Below are positions 17,676-26,631 of a stretch of 64,000 nt of DNA, piece after piece. The position numbers and the translations under genes are program-made. Positions within the stretch are counted from its first letter, which is position 1; each line of letters begins with the position of its first letter. This DNA is from Spirochaetota bacterium (GTDB lineage Bacteria; Spirochaetota; UBA4802; UBA5368): NCBI GenBank assembly GCA_004297825.1, contig SCSX01000079.1, forward strand, positions 62,001 to 126,000. The letters are read 5' to 3'. Below the pieces are notes generated by a model. That model was not told where the DNA came from, ran no database searches, and was given only the letters and a program-made list of their open reading frames with translations.

Positions 17676-18557
17676 ATGGATATAAAAGGGCAGGGGCGCG
17701 CCGACTCGGCGCTCATCAAAAAGAACCAGCGGGACGAGATCACCGGCTACGAAATATACTCGAGGCTCGCCGCGCGCGTCGCCGACGCGAAGAACGCGAA
17801 GCTCCTCGCCGACATCGCGACGAGCGAAAAAGAACACTATGCGATCCTCAAAAAATACAGCGGCGTCGACGTAAAGCCGGCGCGCTTCAAGGTCTTCATG
17901 TACCTGTTGTTCGCGCGGGTGCTGGGGCTCACCTTCACGCTCAAGCTCCAGGAGCGCGCCGAAAACGGCGCTGGCGATTCCTATGCGGGCCTTGCCGGCT
18001 TCGTCCCGGAGATCGCAACAATCCTCGCCGACGAGGACCGTCACGAACACGAGCTTATCGATCTCATAAAGGAATCGCGCCTGGAATACATGGGTTCCAT
18101 CGTCCTGGGGCTCAACGACGCGCTCGTGGAGCTCACCGGGGCGCTGGCCGGCTACACCTTTGCCCTGCAAGACGGGCGCCTCATCGCGGTGATCGGGCTC
18201 ATTACCGGGATCGCGGCCTCGCTCTCGATGGCCTCAAGCGAGTTTCTTTCGAAGCGCCAGGAGGGCAGCATACGCGAAGCCATGAAGGCGAGCCTTTTCA
18301 CAGGGGGCGCCTACGTGTTTACGGTAATCGCCCTCATTACGCCGTTCCTGACCATGGACAATCCCTATCATGCGCTTGCCGTCGCGATCACCGTGGCGCT
18401 CGTGATAATTTTCCTGTTCAATTATTACATCTCGGTCGCGAAGGACCTTCATTTCGGGAAGCGCTTCGCGGAAATGGCGTCGATAAGCCTTGGCGTGGCG
18501 GCGCTCTCGTTCGGGATAGGGTGGCTCGTGCGCTCCGTTTGGGGAATCGAGGTATAA
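17676..18557 (+). CDS. Ferritin-like/VIT1 fusion, iron (or Mn) membrane transporter, MbfA-like
   Basis: 293-aa protein with two parts. Residues about 8-140 form a rubrerythrin-like four-helix domain with the di-iron ligands Glu in RDEITGYE, the ExxH of SEKEHY and the ExxH of ADEDRHEHEL. Residues about 145-293 form a CCC1/VIT1 membrane domain with the signature GLNDALVELTGALAGYTFA and about five TM helices. Known MbfA proteins export iron and protect against peroxide stress. Start ATG 17676 behind GAGGGGGGTG. It stands alone behind its own promoter. No Fur- or IrrA-like box was recognised upstream. Confidence 0.88.
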   Translation: MDIKGQGRADSALIKKNQRDEITGYEIYSRLAARVADAKNAKLLADIATSEKEHYAILKKYSGVDVKPARFKVFMYLLFARVLGLTFTLKLQERAENGAGDSYAGLAGFVPEIATILADEDRHEHELIDLIKESRLEYMGSIVLGLNDALVELTGALAGYTFALQDGRLIAVIGLITGIAASLSMASSEFLSKRQEGSIREAMKASLFTGGAYVFTVIALITPFLTMDNPYHALAVAITVALVIIFLFNYYISVAKDLHFGKRFAEMASISLGVAALSFGIGWLVRSVWGIEV

Positions 18558-18580
18558 GGTACTTTTCCCGCATTAACACA

Positions 18581-18626
18581 ACATTAAGGACCGGGGGAGG
18601 TGGAGAGGGAAGAGATGAGGAGATCA
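18581..18626 (+). repeat. Dispersed purine-rich intergenic repeat, copy B
   Basis: ACATTAAGGACCGGGGGAGG then TGGAGAGGGAAGAGATGAGG, nearly identical to copy A at 5437-5483. Begins 23 bases after the VIT1-fusion stop. Confidence 0.6.
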
Positions 18627-18635
18627 CACCGGAAG

Positions 18636-18679
18636 GTCTTGATGAAGGCACGGATTCGAATCCGCGCCTTCATCAAGAC
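18636..18679. terminator. Long palindrome at a convergent gene junction (bidirectional terminator candidate)
   Basis: 22-base arms with one mismatch: GTCTTGATGAAGGC(A)CGGATTC / GAATCCG(C)GCCTTCATCAAGAC. It abuts the stop codon of the minus-strand regulator and follows the plus-strand VIT1-fusion gene. No T-run on either side. Confidence 0.6.
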
Positions 18680-20418
18680 TAAATCGGTTTTACATTGTAC
18701 ATGGTAATTTTTCTCCACAGGGTTGTCCTCGAGATACCCAGTTCTTTGGCCGCGAGTACCTGGTTCCAGTTCGACCGGTTGAGGGCCTCAATGATGGCGG
18801 CCTTATCGCGTTCTCTTGTGGATGCGGCCGGATTAACGCTTTTTGCCGGGTTATTCGTGTCAGGGTTGTTAAGAACAACCTGAACCGGCAAATCATCGAT
18901 GGTGATCGATGGCCCGGAAAACATTGCCAGCGCGTGCTCGATTGCGTTTTCCAGCTCCCTGATATTACCCGGCCACGGGTAGTTGAGCAGGAGCAGTTGA
19001 ACGGCCTTCTCGATCCCGATCCTGGAGGGCTTGCCGGCCTTCCGGTGTTTCTGTATTAAATGCCGCGCAAGGGGAAGGATGTCCTCGGGGCGCTCCCTCA
19101 GCGGCGGGATAGTGAGAGGAATAACGGCGATGCGGTAATACAGATCATGGCGGAATTGGTTACGGCCGATCAGTTCCTGCAGGTTTTTGTTGGTCGCGGC
19201 GATAACGCGGACATCCACCGGATACGTCCTATTGCCCCCGACGGGACGTACCTCCCTTTCCTGTAATACCCGCAGGAGCTTCACCTGCAGCGGTTCCGGG
19301 ATATCTCCCACCTCATCAAGGAACAGGGTGCCTCCGTTTGCCTCACGGAACAGGCCCTGCCGTTCCGAGATCGCACCGGTGAAGGCTCCCTTTACATGGC
19401 CGAAAATTTCCGATTCAAGTAAAGACTCCGGCAACGCACCGCAATTCACCGCCACGAACGGCTTATCCTTCCTGCCGCTCTGGTTATGAATTGCCCTCGC
19501 CGCTATTTCCTTTCCTACGCCTGTTTCTCCCAGTATCAGCACGGTTGAATCAACCTCCGCGCAGCGGAGTACTAAATCGAAAACCTTCTGCATTTGAGGG
19601 CTAAAACCTATCATCTCTTCGTTCATGAGCTCGCGCCGCATTTCGCGTTTCATCCTGAATAACTCCTGCTCGCGTTGCTCAAGTTTTTTTATATCGGTGA
19701 TATCCTTCAGGATTTCGACGTATGCGAACGGCAGTCCCTGGTTGTCTTTTATCTCTTCGATTCGACAAAGATAGTAGCGACCCTCGGAGTCGACATCCAG
19801 GGCCAGCTCCCTGCTGTTTCCGGGTTTCAGGGGAAGGAGGGGATCGCTCTGACCGGCAAGGATGTGCGTACCCTGCGGATTACGAATAACGAGGATTCCA
19901 TCGGGATTGTAGATGGAAACACAGTCACCGATGCCGAAAAGTATGGCCTCGAGTTTCATCTTTTCCTTTTCCAGGGTATCGGTGTTGGCGCTCAGGGCGG
20001 CGTTGACCTTTTCAAGCTCCTTTTGAATTTTCTTCTGCTCCCGTATATCGGTGATCATTACATTTATCGATTCGGGCTGTCCCGCCCGGTCATAGTTCAG
20101 GGATGAGTTGAAAAGCACGGGAATAGTTTCGCCGCCCGCCGTAGGGATGAAAAATTCAAACTGGTACTTCCCGTATTTCTGAAGCGCTAAGCCGAGATTT
20201 TGCATCTTTTCGAGATTTTCCGCGTCGTAAAAATCCCTGTTGTTCCGCCCGATTATCTGTTCCCGCTTCGCGCCGGTAAGCCGCAGGAGGGTCTCATTGA
20301 CCTCGACAAAATTGTCGTTCATGTCCACCAGGGCGAATCCAATATTCAGGGAATCAAGCAGATTCTGATATCGCATTCTCCAGTCGATAAGCGCGGGGTT
20401 GTCCTTTTCATCATTCAT
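18679..20418 (-). CDS. Sigma-54-dependent transcriptional activator with two PAS domains
   Basis: 579-aa enhancer-binding protein. Order: PAS 1 (about 15-130), PAS 2 (about 150-260), AAA+ domain with Walker A GETGVGKE at 297-304, sigma-54 contact loop GAFTGA at 344-349 and Walker [12 protein letters not shown], then a Fis-type HTH at the C-terminus ([20 protein letters not shown]). I start at ATG 20418 ([10 protein letters not shown]) because the in-frame upstream extension is not PAS-like; no strong ribosome site helps. It is divergent from the large catabolic cluster, whose promoter at 20628 is a sigma-54 type, so it is almost certainly its activator. PAS domains imply sensing of a small ligand or redox state. 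Confidence 0.95.
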   Translation of the reverse strand: MNDEKDNPALIDWRMRYQNLLDSLNIGFALVDMNDNFVEVNETLLRLTGAKREQIIGRNNRDFYDAENLEKMQNLGLALQKYGKYQFEFFIPTAGGETIPVLFNSSLNYDRAGQPESINVMITDIREQKKIQKELEKVNAALSANTDTLEKEKMKLEAILFGIGDCVSIYNPDGILVIRNPQGTHILAGQSDPLLPLKPGNSRELALDVDSEGRYYLCRIEEIKDNQGLPFAYVEILKDITDIKKLEQREQELFRMKREMRRELMNEEMIGFSPQMQKVFDLVLRCAEVDSTVLILGETGVGKEIAARAIHNQSGRKDKPFVAVNCGALPESLLESEIFGHVKGAFTGAISERQGLFREANGGTLFLDEVGDIPEPLQVKLLRVLQEREVRPVGGNRTYPVDVRVIAATNKNLQELIGRNQFRHDLYYRIAVIPLTIPPLRERPEDILPLARHLIQKHRKAGKPSRIGIEKAVQLLLLNYPWPGNIRELENAIEHALAMFSGPSITIDDLPVQVVLNNPDTNNPAKSVNPAASTRERDKAAIIEALNRSNWNQVLAAKELGISRTTLWRKITMYNVKPI

Positions 20419-20451
20419 GGCGATTGTTCCATTGTTGTTGATGTGTTGAAT

Positions 20452-20467
20452 CACTGTTGCAACAGTG
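20452..20467. promoter_or_regulatory. Candidate enhancer (UAS) palindrome for the sigma-54 activator
   Basis: CACTGTTGCAACAGTG is a perfect 16-base palindrome about 175 bases upstream of the -24 element of the divergent sigma-54 promoter and 34 bases upstream of the activator gene. The position fits an enhancer and an autoregulatory operator. Confidence 0.55.
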
Positions 20468-20627
20468 TTACACCGGTACTGTGAAACATTCTTTCTGTCA
20501 ATTAAATTTCGGGGAATCGGACGGACATAATCGCTTAAAATAAACATTTTTAATAATAATGCACATAAATTGTGGCCCTTTCTCCGGTTGAAAAGCGCTC
20601 CGAATCTTTTTCCTTCCGAATCACCGC

Positions 20628-20643
20628 TGGCACGGTTCTTGCT
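20628..20643 (+). promoter_or_regulatory. Sigma-54 (-24/-12) promoter of the catabolic cluster
   Basis: TGGCACGGTTCTTGCT matches the TGGCAC-N5-TTGCT consensus at every conserved base, with correct GG-GC spacing. Transcription should begin near 20654, about 65 bases before the first gene, which has GAGAGGGAG as ribosome site. Confidence 0.88.
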
Positions 20644-20719
20644 AAGTCTAGGTTAGATACAAGTATCACCTGTTATTACAGGTTGCCGCTATTCAATTTT
20701 GACAGAGAGGGAGAAAACA

Positions 20720-21958
20720 ATGAAACAGGGTGTCCAGTGGCCGAACATACCGTACGAAGAGTACAGGTCGAGAATCGATCTTGCGAAGAAGAAGCTCACG
20801 GAACAAAAGATCGACGCGATGATTCTTTTCTCGCCGCTTAACTGGTGGTACTACGGCGGTTTCACCGATCCCGCCCAGATGCACAACCTCGCATGGCGGA
20901 CCGTCCTGATCGTGTGCCAGGACCGGGACCCGATAGCCATCGCGGATACGAACTTCATCTGGACGTTCGCCCACATTTCCTGGGTGGAGGACGTCCGCTA
21001 CCATTTTTCCCAGAAGCACCCCGCGTACACCGGTATCCGGTCCGGCGAGGAATTTTACCCGGTGCTGTTCGACGCGCTTAAAAGCGCGGGGCTGGACAAG
21101 AAGACCATCGGTCTTGAGACGGGGGCGGAGATAGCCACCTACCTTTCCATCGACGAATACCAGATGATAAAGGAAAAGCTCCCCCAGGCAAAAATCGTGA
21201 ACGCCGATCCGGTGATCTGGTCGCAGCGAATGATTAAAACCCCTTATGAGCAGGAGATAATACGCGAAGGATGCAGGCGGGCATGTGTGTGTGTCCGGGA
21301 GGCCTTCGAGACCATTCGACCGGGAGCGCTGGAAAAAGACGTACACCGGGCATTCTGGCGCAAGGCGCTGGAGCTCGATATGATCGAATCGCCGAACCAT
21401 TCGACATGGCTCTGTTTTTCAAGCAACCCTAATGAGAGCCTGGGCGGCCATCGCTGGATCACACCGGCCGTCGACAGGGTGATAAAAACCGGGGACTGCG
21501 GCCACTCCGATTGCGGGCCTACCTACAAAATGTACGAAATGGATTTCCAGCGGGCGTTCTGCGTGGGCGAGCCGCCGGCGAAGACCCTGGAATATTACCG
21601 GATCGGCAAAGAGGCGTATTACGAAACCATAGACGCCATGAAACCGGGCGTGAGGATTGGCGAGTTATACGATATTTCCGTGAGGGCGCTCGAGAAGCGC
21701 GGATTTCCGCACGGCCATACCATCTCCTTCATCGGTCACGGCGAGGGTCTCGCCAACCACGAGCCCCCGTGGATCATGTCGGCGGAAAATACCATCGTGC
21801 AGCCGGGCATGGTGCTTGCGGTCGAGATCGGGTGCTTCGATCCGGATGGTGTGTTCTTCGGCGGGATGCTCGAGGATTTGTGGCTCATCACCGGCACCGG
21901 GAGCGAAAATCTTACAAGGCATTTCACCGACGAGCTTTATGTAGCCGAGGCACGCTAG
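20720..21958 (+). CDS. M24-family metallohydrolase (creatinase / aminopeptidase P-like)
   Basis: 412-aa protein with an N-terminal creatinase-like domain (about 1-165) and a C-terminal pita-bread catalytic domain. Metal ligands expected for M24 are seen in SDCGPTYKMYEMDF (two Asp), GHGEGLANHEPP (His), VLAVEIG (Glu) and GMLEDLW (Glu). ATG 20720 is chosen for the GAGAGGGAG site just upstream; a TTG 21 bases earlier is less likely. First gene behind the sigma-54 promoter. The fold covers X-Pro peptidases, creatinase and related C-N hydrolases; the cluster context favours a catabolic C-N hydrolase over a housekeeping peptidase, but this is inference. Confidence 0.88.
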   Translation: MKQGVQWPNIPYEEYRSRIDLAKKKLTEQKIDAMILFSPLNWWYYGGFTDPAQMHNLAWRTVLIVCQDRDPIAIADTNFIWTFAHISWVEDVRYHFSQKHPAYTGIRSGEEFYPVLFDALKSAGLDKKTIGLETGAEIATYLSIDEYQMIKEKLPQAKIVNADPVIWSQRMIKTPYEQEIIREGCRRACVCVREAFETIRPGALEKDVHRAFWRKALELDMIESPNHSTWLCFSSNPNESLGGHRWITPAVDRVIKTGDCGHSDCGPTYKMYEMDFQRAFCVGEPPAKTLEYYRIGKEAYYETIDAMKPGVRIGELYDISVRALEKRGFPHGHTISFIGHGEGLANHEPPWIMSAENTIVQPGMVLAVEIGCFDPDGVFFGGMLEDLWLITGTGSENLTRHFTDELYVAEAR

Positions 21959-22003
21959 GGCCTGTCGCCGTGACGGCGCAGGTATTATCAAGGAGGTCTT
22001 TTT

Positions 22004-22942
22004 ATGAGCCGCAATTCCATTGTCGTGGACGTTCATTACCATTATTTCGGGATCTTCCCGGAGGACTTTATCGACGTTCTCACCGCCGATATCACCTATG
22101 GCCTGAAGAAGCGGGGTCCGCTGCCCGACCAGGACACACTGCGCAAGATGGCTAAAGAAACGATCATCGATCCGAACGGTGATCTGGTGAAATCCCGGAA
22201 AGAGCGGCTGGGCATCGATGTCACGTGTATCAATACCACGGATATGTACGTGCCCGGCATCGTCACGACCGAGCTGATATTGCAGTCGAATAAAAAAGCC
22301 GCCGATCTCATGAAGAGCGAATCGGGGAAAATCTTCGCCTTCGCCGGCGTCGATCCCCGCCGCCCCGAATCGGCCGAGGTCGCCCGGATCAGCCTGGAGG
22401 AGTATGGCATGATCGGCATCAAGTGGCATCCGGACTACGGCTATGACCCCACCAGTCCGGAGGCATACGAGATACTGCGCGTGCTCGATCGAAAGGGCGG
22501 GATTCTCCTTATTCACACGGGATATCTCCCGGGAGGCCGCAGCAAGTATACCGACCTGAACCTTGTGTGCGACATCCTCGTCGATTTTCCGAACATAAAG
22601 GTCATTGCCGCGCATATGGGAAAGACCGCCTGGCACGAATGGGCGGGACTCGCCCATGATTTTCCGAATCTATACGGCGACCTGGCCGTATGGAGCCGGT
22701 ACGGCGATCGTAATTATGCGCACTTCTGCCGCGAGCTCCGGGAGCTTACGTATTATGCCGGAGCCGAAAAGGTCCTCTGGGGTACCGACGACCCATTCGA
22801 GAATTATACGGTGCCCACGAAGGATTATCTTCAGATGATGCGGGATCTGGAGACGAAGTCTCCGAAAGGATACGAGTTTTCGAAGGAAGAGATCGACCTG
22901 ATGCTCGGGGGAAACGCGGCACGGCTGCTGGGGATCGGGTGA
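22004..22942 (+). CDS. Amidohydrolase-2 family protein (TIM barrel)
   Basis: 312-aa metal-dependent hydrolase or decarboxylase. The opening DVHYHYFG is the DxHxH metal motif; further ligands are in LIHTG, AAHMGK and the late Asp motif LWGTDDPF. Ribosome site AAGGAGG sits 13-19 bases before ATG 22004. Second gene of the sigma-54 cluster, followed 49 bases later by a paralogue of the same superfamily. Relatives include ACMSD-type decarboxylases and amide/lactone hydrolases; the exact reaction cannot be fixed. Confidence 0.87.
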   Translation: MSRNSIVVDVHYHYFGIFPEDFIDVLTADITYGLKKRGPLPDQDTLRKMAKETIIDPNGDLVKSRKERLGIDVTCINTTDMYVPGIVTTELILQSNKKAADLMKSESGKIFAFAGVDPRRPESAEVARISLEEYGMIGIKWHPDYGYDPTSPEAYEILRVLDRKGGILLIHTGYLPGGRSKYTDLNLVCDILVDFPNIKVIAAHMGKTAWHEWAGLAHDFPNLYGDLAVWSRYGDRNYAHFCRELRELTYYAGAEKVLWGTDDPFENYTVPTKDYLQMMRDLETKSPKGYEFSKEEIDLMLGGNAARLLGIG

Positions 22943-22991
22943 GGGTACCGATTCGCGCGCGCGGTCAGACACTATCGGGGAGGACGAAAAA

Positions 22992-23993
22992 TTGATATCT
23001 CCACAAGACGCAAAAAGCCGAACCTGCATCGATGTGCATCAGCACCTCGTGTCAGATGTTTTCCGGACGATGCTCCGGGGCGTCGGGATCACCGGGGGAG
23101 CCGGCGAGGAGCTCGCCGAATGGAGCGCCCGGACGACGCTGGATACGATGGATCGGTGCGGTATTTCCGCTTCGGTTCTATCCTATACGATCAGCGGCAT
23201 CGTCATCGAGGACCTTCAGTTTTTTCGCCGGCTCAGCCGCGCCTCGAATGAGTACCTTGCGGAACTGATTCAGAAGTATCCCGGCAGATTCGGGGGCTTT
23301 GCGTTACTGCCGCTCCCCGACATCGATGCGACTTTGAAAGAAATCGAATACGCAATGGACGTTCTCAAGCTGGACGGCGTCGGAATGCACAGCAATATGG
23401 GCGGGATTTATCCCGGTGATTCCCGCTTCGATCCGGTGTTCGATGAGCTTAATAGAAGAAAGGCCGTTATTCACCTGCATCCGACGGATATTCCGGGAAA
23501 CCATGAGCTTCGACCCCAATGGCCTCCCTATATCGTGGAATTCATGTTCGAGACCACACGCGCCGTCTCCAATCTTATTTTCAGCGGCGCGATGGAGCGA
23601 TATCCCGATCTCTCGATAATACTCTCCCATGCGGGCGGTGCGGCGCCCTATCTCGCGCTTCGCCTTTGGACGGGGGAATTCACCATCGATGGACTCCAGG
23701 GCCGGGCCCCTAAAGGGGTGCTCGATTATCTGGGACGATTTTACTACGATACTGCCATGGCGTCCAGTCCCGTGACATTCGGGGCACTGCTAAAAGCGGT
23801 GGACACGGGCAGGGTGTTATTCGGTTCCGATTATCCCTACATGCCGGACATCGCTATCGCAGGATACATGGACGAGATAAACAAATATCCGGATTTCAGC
23901 GCCCAAACCAGAAACAATATCTACGGCGATACCGCTCTCGGGCTTTTTCCGCGGCTGCAAAAAACACCGAACGCCGGCGGGGGCATCTCATGA
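22992..23993 (+). CDS. Amidohydrolase-2 family protein, ACMSD/resorcylate-decarboxylase-like
   Basis: 333-aa TIM-barrel enzyme, longer than its upstream neighbour. Metal motif DVHQH at the N-terminus, HLHPTDIPG mid-chain, ILSHAGG, and LFGSDYPYMPD near the C-terminus match the ACMSD/6-methylsalicylate/gamma-resorcylate decarboxylase branch, where the late Asp and preceding His are catalytic. Start is TTG 22992 behind GGGGAGGAC; no ATG fits. The stop overlaps the next gene (ATGA). A decarboxylase of a carboxylated ring or enol acid is plausible. Confidence 0.87.
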   Translation: MISPQDAKSRTCIDVHQHLVSDVFRTMLRGVGITGGAGEELAEWSARTTLDTMDRCGISASVLSYTISGIVIEDLQFFRRLSRASNEYLAELIQKYPGRFGGFALLPLPDIDATLKEIEYAMDVLKLDGVGMHSNMGGIYPGDSRFDPVFDELNRRKAVIHLHPTDIPGNHELRPQWPPYIVEFMFETTRAVSNLIFSGAMERYPDLSIILSHAGGAAPYLALRLWTGEFTIDGLQGRAPKGVLDYLGRFYYDTAMASSPVTFGALLKAVDTGRVLFGSDYPYMPDIAIAGYMDEINKYPDFSAQTRNNIYGDTALGLFPRLQKTPNAGGGIS

Positions 23994-24739
23994 ATGAAAA
24001 ATACGCCCAAGGCATGAAAACCGGAGATGACGCGCCGGCGCGGAGCGTTATCGAAAACATCACATCGCGCTTCAGCTGCAGGTGGTTTCTTGACGCGCCC
24101 GTTCCGCGCGATGTGGTAGAGACGATGCTCGACGCCGCTAATTGCGCCCCGTCGCCCATGAACACCCAGCCCTGGGAGTTCATCGTGCTCACGGGGAAAG
24201 CCCTTCAGGAGTATCGCCTTAAAGTAACCGAATGGCTACAAAACCCGGTCCTGAATGACGACGCCGCCCACAGCGGGGAGAAGGCGCTCTACCCCGAGGC
24301 CGGGATATACACTACGCTTCCCGAAGATCTTGTAGCCCGAAAGCGGCTGCACATTAAACGGCTTTCCGCGAAGGTGGAAGCGATTGGGTTGAAGCTCAAG
24401 GATGTTTACAATCTCACATTCTCCTGCCACAACGCGCCTGTCGTCATCATAATAACCGGGTGCTCGGTACGCAGGGACCGGCACGGCATGGAGATCCACC
24501 AGGCGGTCGCGGCATCGATACAAAACATGCTGCTTGCGGCCAATGCGCTCGGGTACGGCACCTGCTGGATTGGCGATATATTACGGTTCAGCCGGCAGCT
24601 TCACGAATATCTGCAGATACCCTCCGGCAGGGAGGTCGTTGCCGCCGTAACGGTGGGATGCCCTCCGGAAAACGCCCTCGCAGGGCGCATACCGAGAGAG
24701 ACCCTTGAGGGAAAGGTGCAATGGAGAGGGTATGAATAG
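23990..24739 (+). CDS. Nitroreductase-family flavoprotein 1 (cytoplasmic)
   Basis: 249-aa FMN-dependent oxidoreductase fold. FMN contacts are suggested by ITSRFSCRWF (Arg-Ser/Cys-Arg variant of the RRSxR motif), PSPMNTQPWEF, and the late AANALGYGTCWIG. An insertion of about 50 residues (LYPEAGIYTTLPED to LKLKDVYNLTF) separates the halves, as in nitroreductases acting on larger substrates. Starts four bases inside the previous gene. First of three nitroreductase-fold proteins in the cluster; such enzymes reduce nitro groups, quinones, enoates or iodotyrosine, or dehydrogenate flavin-linked substrates. Confidence 0.85.
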   Translation: MNEKYAQGMKTGDDAPARSVIENITSRFSCRWFLDAPVPRDVVETMLDAANCAPSPMNTQPWEFIVLTGKALQEYRLKVTEWLQNPVLNDDAAHSGEKALYPEAGIYTTLPEDLVARKRLHIKRLSAKVEAIGLKLKDVYNLTFSCHNAPVVIIITGCSVRRDRHGMEIHQAVAASIQNMLLAANALGYGTCWIGDILRFSRQLHEYLQIPSGREVVAAVTVGCPPENALAGRIPRETLEGKVQWRGYE

Positions 24740-24765
24740 ATTCGGGGGCGTTGCGGGGTAAGCGC

Positions 24766-26100
24766 ATGTCGCATAAAAATCCAAGAGAGAGTGGCAAGGT
24801 AATGGAAACAGAGAAAAAAAGCAATCAGTCGGGTTTCACGACGGGCGGCATGCATGCGCATTACACCCTGGCGGTGTGTTTCTTGCTGTTCGTAATGTAT
24901 TTCGTAAACTGGTACATGTTCGGCGTGGTGCTTGAGCCCATGAAAATGGACCTGGGACTCACCGACGGACAAGCGGGCGCCATCCAGACTGGATTCCTGC
25001 TCTGCGTCGCGGCATTTTCCTTTCCGATTTCCTTCATGGTGGACCGCTGGAGCAGGCGAAAGGCGATAACGGTGATGGCGATATTCTGGAGCGTGTTCAT
25101 GTTCATCACGGGCAGCGGAAACAGTTTTCTGGGTGTGCTTGCCCCGCGTATAATGGTGGGCATCGGACTTGCCGGTTTTTCCGGCGCGTCGGCGGCACTG
25201 GTAAGCGCGGTATATCATCAGAAGCTCCGGGGACGGGTCATGGGGATATTCAACGCATCCATCCCGATCGGGGCGGTCATCGGGGTCATGCTGGGCGGAT
25301 ATATTTCCGCGAACCACGGCGGCTGGAGAGTCCCCTTTTATGTGTTCGCGATACCCGGAATCATACTCTCTGTTTTCGCGTATTTCATGAAGGATTATAA
25401 GACCATCGAGCATACCGATGAATGCGGAGTGAGGATGGGTTTTTTCTCCACGGCGAAGACCCTCTTTAAAATCCGCTCGCTGAAATGGGTATTCATCGGG
25501 TACGGCCTGCAGGACGTCATGGCCTTCACTTTTGTCATCTGGGCCCCCGCTTTTCTCATGCGCTCGCAGGGCATACCCGAGGACAAAGCCGGAATGACCG
25601 TCGGCATAATCGGCGTTATGGCGATCATCGGTGCGCCCCTGGGAGGGATATTGTCCGACCTGTGGCAGAAGAAAAATCGGCGCGGCAGGATGCTTATACC
25701 GGCTATCACCATTCCTATCGGCGCGGTAATGATGGCGCTCGCCATGACCTTCGAGCTTAAGGGGATCGGCCTCGTTTTCGGGATATTGTATGGCGTCATC
25801 GCCATCATGGGCGTACCCGCGCTCAGCTCCGTGACCCAGGACGTGGTATCGCCGGGCCTAAAGGCCGCCTCGTGGGGCATGAGTGTCTTTTGCATGTACG
25901 CAATTTTCGGGGCCTGGGCGCCCGCGTTCGTAGGTTTCATATCGGACAGCCTGGGCGGGGGAGCGGCCGGCCTAAAAATAGCGATCATTGCGGCGGCATC
26001 GGGGGGAATTCTGGCGGGTATCTGCTATCTGCTGGGCGCGAGGCATTATCCCTCCGACCTGGATAAAGTGAAGGACGTCGTCTTCCAGTCGGAATGTTAG
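24766..26100 (+). CDS. MFS transporter
   Basis: 444-aa, 12-TM major facilitator protein. The loop 2-3 motif is present as DRWSRRKAI, and two six-helix halves are separated by a loop near KDYKTIEHTDECG. ATG 24766 follows GCGGGGTAAGC; ATG 24802 (METEKKS) is an alternative giving 432 aa. Located inside the sigma-54 cluster between an oxidoreductase and a small hydrolase-like gene, so it probably imports the pathway substrate, likely an organic anion; direction and substrate are inferred. Confidence 0.88.
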   Translation: MSHKNPRESGKVMETEKKSNQSGFTTGGMHAHYTLAVCFLLFVMYFVNWYMFGVVLEPMKMDLGLTDGQAGAIQTGFLLCVAAFSFPISFMVDRWSRRKAITVMAIFWSVFMFITGSGNSFLGVLAPRIMVGIGLAGFSGASAALVSAVYHQKLRGRVMGIFNASIPIGAVIGVMLGGYISANHGGWRVPFYVFAIPGIILSVFAYFMKDYKTIEHTDECGVRMGFFSTAKTLFKIRSLKWVFIGYGLQDVMAFTFVIWAPAFLMRSQGIPEDKAGMTVGIIGVMAIIGAPLGGILSDLWQKKNRRGRMLIPAITIPIGAVMMALAMTFELKGIGLVFGILYGVIAIMGVPALSSVTQDVVSPGLKAASWGMSVFCMYAIFGAWAPAFVGFISDSLGGGAAGLKIAIIAAASGGILAGICYLLGARHYPSDLDKVKDVVFQSEC

Positions 26101-26116
26101 GAACGGGAGGTTACGA

Positions 26117-26575
26117 ATGAACATCGAGCTCAAACCTGAGGAACGGCTGGCCTATCTGATAATCATGGTCGGAGGCGGAAACGGCCTCATTCAGAAGATT
26201 TATGAGAACAGCGACGAGACAGCCCGGGCCATGATAATGAAGCTCCTCGGCGAATACAACCAGCAGATAGAACCGGTCATGGACGCCTATGGCCTTGGGA
26301 AAGATCCCGAGGGCGTCGCGCGCGCGATGATGCTCACGGAGGACCTGATAGGCTGCGAACCGAAAGGGGAACTCCTCTCCGTTACACCCGACGAGGCGGT
26401 GCGGAAGGTCACCTCGTGTCCGTGGGCTTCTTCCTTCTCGATTGAAACCTGCCGGCTCCTCATGGCGGCCATGGAAGAGGGAGTGGGTAAAAAATACGGA
26501 CTCGAGATTTTCTGCGAACAGAGCATGGCCGGGGGAGCCGGTCATTGTATCTGGAAGGTCAGGAGGAAGAAGTAG
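26117..26575 (+). CDS. Small cytosolic protein resembling ATC-hydrolase/V4R-like domains
   Basis: 152-aa protein with no signal or TM segment. The C-terminal half TSCPWASSF ... ETCRLLM ... GLEIFCEQSM ... GHCIWKV has the Cys-Pro plus late Cys pattern of L-2-amino-thiazoline-4-carboxylate hydrolase-like and related small domains; the N-terminal half is helical. Ribosome site GGGAGG before ATG 26117. Another clearer member of the ATC-hydrolase family lies at 47297-47848. Function in the cluster unknown; hydrolase or substrate/redox-binding accessory protein are both possible. Confidence 0.55.
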   Translation: MNIELKPEERLAYLIIMVGGGNGLIQKIYENSDETARAMIMKLLGEYNQQIEPVMDAYGLGKDPEGVARAMMLTEDLIGCEPKGELLSVTPDEAVRKVTSCPWASSFSIETCRLLMAAMEEGVGKKYGLEIFCEQSMAGGAGHCIWKVRRKK

Positions 26576-26631
26576 TCTCCGGAACCCCCGTGGTCGGGTA
26601 GGACCGCGTTAAAATATCGATGGAGGATAAA

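Noticed and set aside
18648-18665. tRNA T-arm-like string CGGATTCGAATCCG
   Set aside because: It is the centre of a longer palindrome at a gene end; no acceptor stem, D-arm or anticodon arm can be formed around it.
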